DNA of 5,745 bases, taken from the NCBI GenBank assembly GCA_016875645.1, contig VGPE01000191.1:1-5745 (forward strand), in the 5' to 3' direction. Both the position numbers and the translations under genes were made by a program. This DNA is from Chloroflexota bacterium. Lineage in GTDB: Bacteria > Chloroflexota > Limnocylindria > Limnocylindrales > CSP1-4. Positions within the stretch are counted from its first letter, which is position 1; the number at the start of each line of letters is the position of its first letter. This document shows, one piece after another, positions 1 through 4,625 of this stretch. The notes below the pieces were generated by a model. It worked only from the letters and a program-made list of their open reading frames with translations, made no database searches and was not told the origin of the DNA.

Positions 1-15
1 CCCGCCCCAGCCGGC

Positions 16-32
16 TACTGGTGAGACCAGTA
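16..32. repeat. Dyad copy 1: TACTGGT-gag-ACCAGTA
   Basis: This is a perfect inverted repeat with 7-bp arms (16-22 and 26-32) around a 3-nt centre. It contains the core ACTGG-N5-CCAGT shared with two further copies downstream. The 17-mer at 17-33 matches the 17-mer at 100-116 at every position except the central three bases. The form suits either a protein-binding operator or a small hairpin. The function is not known from sequence alone. Confidence 0.55.
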
Positions 33-99
33 CGTGGCGCCGATGGGCGGGTCGTCGGGCGCCCCGGAGCCTGGCCAGCCGGTCGTTCGGGCTCCGCGC

Positions 100-114
100 A
101 CTGGTGCCGCCAGT
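100..114. repeat. Dyad copy 2: ACTGG-tgccg-CCAGT
   Basis: This inverted repeat has 5-bp arms (100-104 and 110-114) and a 5-nt centre. With the flanking bases, 100-116 reads actggtg-NNN-ccagtac, the same as 17-33 apart from the middle triplet. Its centre lies 83 bp from that of copy 1. Differing only in the non-pairing centre suggests that the arms are what is conserved, although a simple duplication is also possible. Confidence 0.55.
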
Positions 115-275
115 ACCGGACTGTCGTTGGGGCCGCCTGGCGGCGTCCGGTGGGCCGGGGCTGCCCGGCAGCGCCCCTCCGACGGGCGCTCAGGACGTCC
201 GTACTGCTGCTGCCGATATCGCCCGGGCGAAGGGGGCGCGATCCGGGCGGCTGAGCGATGCGGCGTCCCGCCCGT

Positions 276-290
276 ACTGCTCCGGGCAGT
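276..290. repeat. Dyad copy 3: ACTGC-tccgg-GCAGT
   Basis: This inverted repeat has 5-bp arms and a 5-nt centre, the same architecture as copies 1 and 2. The inner G-C pair is swapped to C-G in both arms, a compensatory change that keeps the symmetry. The left arm is part of the 10-bp direct repeat CCGTACTGCT, which also occurs at 199-208 where only the left half-site is present. The centre is 176 bp from that of copy 2 and 55 bp upstream of the ATG at 338. Confidence 0.5.
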
Positions 291-294
291 GCAG

Positions 295-311
295 GTGGCA
301 CTTCCTGCCAC
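295..311 (+). promoter_or_regulatory. Hairpin GTGGCA-cttcc-TGCCAC before the GyrI-like gene
   Basis: Perfect 6-bp arms (295-300 and 306-311) enclose a 5-nt loop, ending 26 nt before the ATG at 338. It could be an operator for a dimeric regulator or an mRNA hairpin in the leader. There is no T-run after it, so a classical intrinsic terminator is unlikely. GC-rich DNA makes short hairpins common, so this stays tentative. Confidence 0.3.
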
Positions 312-337
312 GCGTGGGTCCGCGCGACGCTTCCGTC

Positions 338-943
338 ATGGCCTCCGTCGGCCTCCGCGCCCTCGAGTTCGCCGGCCGCCCCGGCGAGGTCCGCTTCCTC
401 GATGCCGCCCCGATCCGCGCGGTGATGGTGGACGGCGACGGCGCCGTCGGCGAGGCGGCCTTCGCGCCGCGCATGCCCGGCCTGTACACGACGGCCTATC
501 ACCTCCGGTTCGCCCTCAAGAAGCGCGGAGTGGACGAGAAGGTCAGTCCGCTCGCGGGCCTGTACTGGATGGCCGACGGATCGACGGACCTGGACGCGAT
601 CTACGCGCCCGACCGCGGCGCCTGGCGCTGGACCCTGCTCATCGCCCTGCCGGGCGCGGCCACGGACGACGAGATCGCCACCGCGCTGGCGGCCGGCCGC
701 GCCAAGCTGCCGCCGGACATCGCGCCGAACTTGCGGGTGGAGCGTTTCGAGGAGGGGCGCGTGGCGCAGGTCCTGCACATCGGGCCGTACGGCGACGAGC
801 GGCCCACGATCGAGCGGATGTTCGCCGCCATCGCCGCGGCCGGCCTGCGGCCGCGCGGCCGCCACCACGAGATCTACCTGGGCAACCCCCAGCGCGCAGC
901 ACCCGAGAAGCTGCGAACGCTGCTGCGCCAGCCGGTGGAGTAG
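338..943 (+). CDS. GyrI-like small-molecule-binding domain protein
   Basis: This encodes 201 residues, a single GyrI-like (SOUL/SbmC-type) domain filling the whole protein with no DNA-binding or membrane segment, so it is probably cytoplasmic. Landmarks in family order are VDGDG (31-35), the LYW strand (75-77), RWTLLI (97-102), ERFEEGRVAQVLHIGPY (135-151) and HHEIYL (176-181), followed by PEKLRTLLRQPV at the C-terminus. The Glu of HHEIYL (E178) and the aromatic residues line the ligand pocket in relatives. Some GyrI-like proteins bind drugs as effector domains or protect the cell, and a few have been reported to hydrolyse cyclopropane-containing toxins. Which applies here is unknown. The ATG at 338 fits the usual family length. 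GTG at 314 is an in-frame alternative adding 8 residues, and no strong Shine-Dalgarno precedes either. A 138-nt gap with a candidate promoter separates it from the next operon. Confidence 0.88.
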   Translation: MASVGLRALEFAGRPGEVRFLDAAPIRAVMVDGDGAVGEAAFAPRMPGLYTTAYHLRFALKKRGVDEKVSPLAGLYWMADGSTDLDAIYAPDRGAWRWTLLIALPGAATDDEIATALAAGRAKLPPDIAPNLRVERFEEGRVAQVLHIGPYGDERPTIERMFAAIAAAGLRPRGRHHEIYLGNPQRAAPEKLRTLLRQPVE

Positions 944-946
944 CGC

Positions 947-967
947 CCGGCCGGAGGCCGCGGCCGG
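947..967 (+). terminator. Weak GC stem-loop after the GyrI-like gene
   Basis: CCGGCC (947-952) can pair with GGCCGG (962-967) across a 9-nt loop, starting 3 nt after the stop codon. No T-tract follows, so it is not a canonical intrinsic terminator. In such GC-rich DNA the pairing may be chance. It is listed because its position directly behind a stop is suitable for 3'-end protection or weak termination. Confidence 0.2.
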
Positions 968-1036
968 CGCGGTGCGTGTCTGCGATCGGGCGGTCGTCGC
1001 GGCCGGAAGGCTCGTGGCGACGCGGGGCCGGGGGCG

Positions 1037-1048
1037 GGGGCGCGCCCC
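1037..1048. promoter_or_regulatory. 12-bp palindrome GGGGCGCGCCCC, candidate operator
   Basis: This perfect 12-bp palindrome ends 19 nt before the TACACT box and so would cover the -35 region of the proposed operon promoter. A repressor bound here could control the four-gene catabolic operon. The local DNA is G/C runs, so chance is a serious alternative. Confidence 0.25.
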
Positions 1049-1067
1049 AGCGCCATCGTCGCCTACC

Positions 1068-1073
1068 TACACT
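1068..1073 (+). promoter_or_regulatory. Candidate -10 box TACACT, leaderless start
   Basis: TACACT matches four of six bases of TATAAT, including the key A at position 2 and T at position 6. It lies 8 nt before the ATG at 1082, so transcription starting about 7 nt downstream would begin at or within a base or two of the start codon. No Shine-Dalgarno is visible before this ATG, which agrees with a leaderless mRNA. No recognisable -35 hexamer is present at a 17-nt spacing (ccccag), as is common for high-GC bacterial promoters. Confidence 0.4.
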
Positions 1074-1081
1074 GGCTTCGC

Positions 1082-2218
1082 ATGCGCCTCGTTGCCTCCG
1101 GCACCGTCTTCGATGCCACTGCCGCGCCCGCCAACCAGTGTTCGGCGTCGGGCACGTCCGCGCTCCTGGCCTCGGACGGGACGCTCCTCGCGGCATGCCG
1201 ACTGGGCACGAAGCGCGAGTCGTCGGACGGTCACGCCGCCCTCTTCGCCTCGCTCGACCGCGGCGCGACGTGGGAGCTGCGGTACCTCGGCCTTGCCGAC
1301 CGCGTTCGCGACGGGCGGCAGGGCGACACGCGCTCGTTCCTGCTCTCGGAGCTCGTCCCGGGTGAGTTGACCGCCACGATCATGTGGGCGGACCGCTCCG
1401 ACCCGGACGCGCCCTGGGTCAACCCGACCACCCAGGGGCTGCGGCCCATGGAGAACGTCCACCGCCTGTCGCGCGACGGTGGGCGCACGTGGGATTCCGA
1501 GCACCCGATCGACCTGCCGCACCCGGCGTCGTCCACCACCGGACCGGTCTTCGCGCTGCCCGGCGACGCCACCACGATGGCCCAGCCGTTCGAGCACTGG
1601 AAGGCCTACGACGACCCGGCGCTCGGCGCGCCGCGGGCGATGCTCCGCCTCTCGCACGACGGTGGCGCGACCTGGACCGAGGACGTCGTGGTCGCCGCGG
1701 ACCCGCGCAACGAGACGTGGTTCTGGGACCAGCGCCTGGCCGTCCACCCCGAGACCGGCGACCTGGTCGCGATGTTCTGGACCTTCGACCGCCTGGCCGG
1801 CCGCGACCTGCCGATCCACATCGCGTGGGGCACGCCGGACGGGCGCCGCTGGACGGTGCCGCAGCCGACGCCTCTCGACGGCCAGCACTGCCAGCCCATC
1901 TCGATCGGCGGCCCGGGCGGGAGCGGGCTGGTGGCGACGTACACGCACCGGCGCAACCCGCCCGGGATCCGCGTCGTGCGCTCGGCCGACTTCGGGCGGA
2001 CCTGGGAGGTCGACGGCGAGGTCGAGGCGTATGCCAGCGCGGCCGGCACGGAGCCCGCGGCGCAGGGCGCTGCCCATGCCGACTACTGGAACGCGATGGC
2101 CGCATGGCAGTTCGGTCATCCGCGCGGCGTCTTCCTGCCCGAGGGAGAGGTCTTCGTGACGTTCTACGGTGGCAGCGGCACGGCACGCAGCGCGCGCTGG
2201 GCCCGAGTGGAGGTCTGA
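1082..2218 (+). CDS. Sialidase-fold (Asp-box/BNR) protein, first copy
   Basis: This encodes 378 residues predicted to form a six-bladed sialidase-type beta-propeller. Asp boxes (S-x-D-x-G-x-T-W) occur at 57-64 (SLDRGATW), 130-137 (SRDGGRTW), 191-198 (SHDGGATW) and 301-308 (SADFGRTW), with a degenerate GTPDGRRW at 250-257. ACRLG (38-42) sits where sialidases carry the FRIP motif, making R40 the first candidate of the carboxylate-binding Arg triad. R218 (in WDQRLAV) and R297 (in GIR) are candidates for the others, and D49 could be the general acid. There is no signal peptide or membrane segment, so it should act in the cytoplasm, unlike secreted host-glycan sialidases. It is the first gene of a tight operon and a paralogue of the gene at 4622, sharing the MR(L/V)VASG N-terminus. 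The fold is confident. Sialidase activity itself is not proven, and another glycosidase or lyase is possible. Confidence 0.85.
   Translation: MRLVASGTVFDATAAPANQCSASGTSALLASDGTLLAACRLGTKRESSDGHAALFASLDRGATWELRYLGLADRVRDGRQGDTRSFLLSELVPGELTATIMWADRSDPDAPWVNPTTQGLRPMENVHRLSRDGGRTWDSEHPIDLPHPASSTTGPVFALPGDATTMAQPFEHWKAYDDPALGAPRAMLRLSHDGGATWTEDVVVAADPRNETWFWDQRLAVHPETGDLVAMFWTFDRLAGRDLPIHIAWGTPDGRRWTVPQPTPLDGQHCQPISIGGPGGSGLVATYTHRRNPPGIRVVRSADFGRTWEVDGEVEAYASAAGTEPAAQGAAHADYWNAMAAWQFGHPRGVFLPEGEVFVTFYGGSGTARSARWARVEV
2209..2213 (+). promoter_or_regulatory. Shine-Dalgarno GGAGG for the enolase-superfamily gene
   Basis: GGAGG lies inside the last codons of the upstream gene, with 10 nt between it and the ATG at 2224. 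It is the clearest ribosome-binding site in the window and supports that start codon over any upstream in-frame start. Confidence 0.6.
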
Positions 2219-2223
2219 TCGAG

Positions 2224-3351
2224 ATGCGCATCACCCGGATCGAGTCGCGGATCATCGGCTACGACGTCGCCGAGGCATGGCTGCCCGAAGGCCCGCCCGA
2301 CGGCCTCTACTCCACCTGGTACTCGTACTCGCTCGACGCGTTCCACACCGACGAAGGCGTCGTGGGCTGCACGATGCAGAACACCAACGTGCCCGACGGC
2401 GACAAGATGGCCGACGTCCTGCACTCGGTCTACTGGCCGGAGCTCCGCGGCGAGGACCCCACCCGGATCGAGCACCTGTGGGACAAGCTGCGGCGGGTCA
2501 ACCGCCATGCGTACAACCTGTCGGACGGCGTCCACGGCGCGATCGACGTCGCGCTCTGGGACATCGTCGGCAAGGTGGCCGGGCAACCCATCGCGAGGCT
2601 GCTGGGCATGGCGCGTGACAAGGTGCCGGCGTACCGGACGGCGTCATCGGTCCGGCCGACACCGGAAACGGTCTACAACGAGGCGACGCGGGTCAAGCAG
2701 GCCGGCTTCCATGGCTTCAAGATCCAGTTCTGGGACGGACTCGAGGTGGACATTCCGCGCTTCCGTGCCGCGCGCGAGGCGGTGGGACCGGACTTCCCCC
2801 TGATGCAGGACGCCGCCGGCATGTACTCCTTCACGCAGGCGCTGGAGGCGGGGCGCGAGCTCGGCCGCCTGGGCTACTACTGGTTTGAGGAGCCCATCCC
2901 GGACCGCAACATCTTTCAGCTCCAGCGGCTCACTCACGACCTGGACGTGCCGATCCTGGCCGGCGAGACGCTGCGGGTCCACGAGCTGGCCGAGCAGATG
3001 CGCCTCGGCTGCTTCGACATCGCCCGCGGCGACGTCCACATGAAGCAGGGCATCACCGGCATGCGCAAGGCGATCGGCATGGCCGACCTGCTGGGCTTCG
3101 ACCTCGAAGTCCACGGCATCGGCCAACCGCTGCTGGAGGCGGCCAACCTGCACATCTCCGCCTCGATGACGAACGGCCGCTGGTGCGAGACGTTCCATCC
3201 CGTCTACGCGAAGGGCCTCAAGGGCTCGCCGCTGGCGGTGGACCCGCAGGGGTACAAGCACGTGCCGATGGGCCCCGGCCTGGGCGTGGAACTCGACTGG
3301 GACTGGATCGACGACAACACGCGGCGCGTCCTGACGAGCCCGGCGTCATGA
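2224..3351 (+). CDS. Enolase-superfamily enzyme, mandelate racemase subgroup
   Basis: This encodes 375 residues, the usual length for the superfamily: an N-terminal capping domain (about 1-130), a TIM barrel and a closing C-terminal segment. Metal ligands are D196 (in QDAAGMY), E222 (in FEEPI) and E248 (in AGETL). The His-Asp dyad is D270 (in RGDVHM) and H297 (in LEVHG), with E322 (in WCETFHP) as the electrophile-like residue. These positions nearly coincide with mandelate racemase D195, E221, E247, D270, H297 and E317. The second-strand motif is K166-I-Q168 where mandelate racemase has K-x-K, so the second catalytic lysine is replaced. Family chemistry is Mg-assisted removal of the proton alpha to a carboxylate. 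With one base left, acid-sugar dehydration is more likely than racemisation (inference). The ATG follows the preceding stop by 5 nt with a good Shine-Dalgarno, and the stop overlaps the next start as ATGA. Confidence 0.93.
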   Translation: MRITRIESRIIGYDVAEAWLPEGPPDGLYSTWYSYSLDAFHTDEGVVGCTMQNTNVPDGDKMADVLHSVYWPELRGEDPTRIEHLWDKLRRVNRHAYNLSDGVHGAIDVALWDIVGKVAGQPIARLLGMARDKVPAYRTASSVRPTPETVYNEATRVKQAGFHGFKIQFWDGLEVDIPRFRAAREAVGPDFPLMQDAAGMYSFTQALEAGRELGRLGYYWFEEPIPDRNIFQLQRLTHDLDVPILAGETLRVHELAEQMRLGCFDIARGDVHMKQGITGMRKAIGMADLLGFDLEVHGIGQPLLEAANLHISASMTNGRWCETFHPVYAKGLKGSPLAVDPQGYKHVPMGPGLGVELDWDWIDDNTRRVLTSPAS

Positions 3352-4625
3352 GCGCGGCGAGTGGAGGCCCCAGCGGCGGCGCGGCCCTGATCCTTCGCGG
3401 GGTGCGCGTCGTCGACGGGCGCGGCGTGCGCGCGGAACAGGCGGACGTCCGCATCGACGACGGACGGATCGTGGAGATCTCCTCGCGCCCGATGGCGGCC
3501 CCGCCGCGGGGCGAGGGGTCGGTCGTCCTCGACCTCGACGGCCGGACGGTCGCGCCCGGCCTGATGAACGCCCATGCCCACATCTGTTTCGACGGCACGT
3601 TGCCGGACCCGGTGGCGATCCTGCAGTCGGAGACGCCGGCCTCGAACGCCGTTCGATCGGCGCGGCGGCTGGAGCGCATCCTGCGGATGGGTGTCACGTC
3701 CATCCGCGACGTCGGCGCGCCGTGGGGCGTGGACATCGCCCTCCGGCATCTCGTCGACGCCGGCGAGATCCCGGGCCCGCGGATGATCACGGCCGGCCAG
3801 AACATCTGCATGACCGGCGGCCACGGCAACTGGATGGGCATGGAGGCCGACGGGCCGGACGGCGTGCGCGCGGCTGTCCGCACGCAGATCAAGAAGGGCG
3901 CGTTCGCCATCAAGCTGATGTCGACCGGGGGGATGATGACGCCGGGCCAGCGGGCCGGCGCGCCGCAGTTCACGGTCGACGAGATGGCGGCTGCCTGCGA
4001 GGAGGCGCACAAGGCGGGCTTCCCGGTGGGCGCGCACGCCGAATCGGACGAAGGTGTGCGCAACGCCGTCCTCGCGGGCGTGGACTCGATCGAGCACGGG
4101 CACGGTGCGACGCCCGAAACGCTCGCGCTGATGCTGGAGCGCGGGACCTCCCTGACGCCGACGATCCTCTCGGACCGTGCGATCATCGAGGCGCCGCCCG
4201 AGGCCGGCATCCCGAAGTTCGTGGTGGACAAGTGCGTGCCACTGGGCGACGCGCTGATCGAGACGCTCCGGCACGCGTTCCGGATGGGCGTCACGATCAC
4301 GGCCGGCAACGACGGCGGCGCGCCGCTGGTCGAGGTGGGCCAGATGGCCGAGGAGATCTCGTGGTACGTGGGCCTCGGGCTGCCGGCCGTGAAGGCGGTC
4401 GAGTCCGCCACGATCAACACCGCGCGGCTGTTCCGGCTCGAGGAGGTCGGCTACCTGGAGCCGGGCTGGCATGCGGACCTGGTGGTGCTCGCCGAGAACC
4501 CGCTGGATGACGTGCTGGCCTACCGGCGCCCGGAGACGGTCATCAAGGCCGGTGTCGTCTACCCGGGCCTGGAGCAGCCGACGATGGTCGAGGTGCGGCA
4601 GGCGGCCATCGCGGCGCGCCGGTGA
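3348..4625 (+). CDS. Metal-dependent amidohydrolase, imidazolonepropionase-like
   Basis: This encodes 425 residues with the typical two-part amidohydrolase layout: an N-terminal beta-sandwich piece (about 12-70), a TIM barrel (about 71-365) and a C-terminal return to the sandwich (GWHADLVVLAENPL at 373-386). Candidate metal ligands in order are H76-x-H78 (in NAHAHICFDG), K189 (in FAIKLMSTGG, a possible carboxylated lysine), H230 (in GAHAES), H250 (in IEHGHG) and D322 (in AGNDGG). TGGHGNW (156-162) is a further family hallmark. Relatives include dipeptidases acting on Xaa-Pro or Xaa-Arg, imidazolonepropionases and other cyclic amide or lactone hydrolases, so the substrate cannot be read off. 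No signal peptide is seen. The start overlaps the upstream stop as ATGA and the stop overlaps the next start as GTGA, which argues for coupled translation and a shared pathway with the enolase-superfamily enzyme. Confidence 0.92.
   Translation: MSAASGGPSGGAALILRGVRVVDGRGVRAEQADVRIDDGRIVEISSRPMAAPPRGEGSVVLDLDGRTVAPGLMNAHAHICFDGTLPDPVAILQSETPASNAVRSARRLERILRMGVTSIRDVGAPWGVDIALRHLVDAGEIPGPRMITAGQNICMTGGHGNWMGMEADGPDGVRAAVRTQIKKGAFAIKLMSTGGMMTPGQRAGAPQFTVDEMAAACEEAHKAGFPVGAHAESDEGVRNAVLAGVDSIEHGHGATPETLALMLERGTSLTPTILSDRAIIEAPPEAGIPKFVVDKCVPLGDALIETLRHAFRMGVTITAGNDGGAPLVEVGQMAEEISWYVGLGLPAVKAVESATINTARLFRLEEVGYLEPGWHADLVVLAENPLDDVLAYRRPETVIKAGVVYPGLEQPTMVEVRQAAIAARR

Larger units (their letters stand above)
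1..337. other. Non-coding leader region with repeated dyads
   Basis: No convincing gene is seen here. The frame of the next gene stays open from base 2 to its ATG at 338, but the translated stretch is Arg/Pro/Ser/Gly-rich without recognisable motifs, as expected where very high GC makes stops rare. The first seven codons of frame 1 read PAPAGYW and end at a TGA (22-24). This could be the tail of an upstream gene, but it is too short to support. What does stand out is structure: three copies of a dyad ACTGS-N5-SCAGT, a 10-bp direct repeat CCGTACTGCT at 199-208 and 272-281, GC-rich inverted repeats at 160-172 and 171-189, and a hairpin at 295-311. No tRNA, T-tract terminator or clear -35/-10 pair was recognised. 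Confidence 0.6.

Noticed and set aside
1..24. 3' end of an upstream gene reading PAPAGYW-stop
   Set aside because: Seven codons are too few to support a call, and another frame in the same place is also open.
60..130. Possible tRNA, from a T-loop-like GGTCGTTCGGGCTCC stretch
   Set aside because: No matching acceptor, D-arm or anticodon stem could be folded around it.
16..290. CRISPR array or regular tandem repeat
   Set aside because: The units are only 15-17 bp, palindromic, and spaced unequally (83 and 176 bp). No spacer-repeat periodicity is present.
104..337. N-terminal extension of the GyrI-like protein from an ATG at 104
   Set aside because: The 78 added residues are unlike the family, lie over the repeated dyads and have no domain features. 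The ATG at 338 gives the normal length.
34..1365. A 443-codon open + frame crossing the leader, the GyrI-like gene and the start of the propeller gene
   Set aside because: It runs out of frame through two motif-supported genes and its product is low-complexity Arg/Pro/Ala.
1067..2119. Long open frame on the minus strand across the first propeller gene
   Set aside because: The product is Arg/Pro/Gly/Ala-rich without motifs, and the opposite strand carries clear Asp boxes. It is an artefact of high GC at third codon positions.
1384..2223. N-terminal extension of the enolase-superfamily enzyme upstream of 2224
   Set aside because: The extra stretch is the out-of-frame shadow of the first propeller gene. 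The ATG at 2224 has a good Shine-Dalgarno and gives the standard length.
3204..4472. Long minus-strand frames over the amidohydrolase gene
   Set aside because: Two different minus frames are both open here, as expected opposite a strongly GC3-biased gene. Neither shows family motifs, while the + strand has all amidohydrolase ligands.
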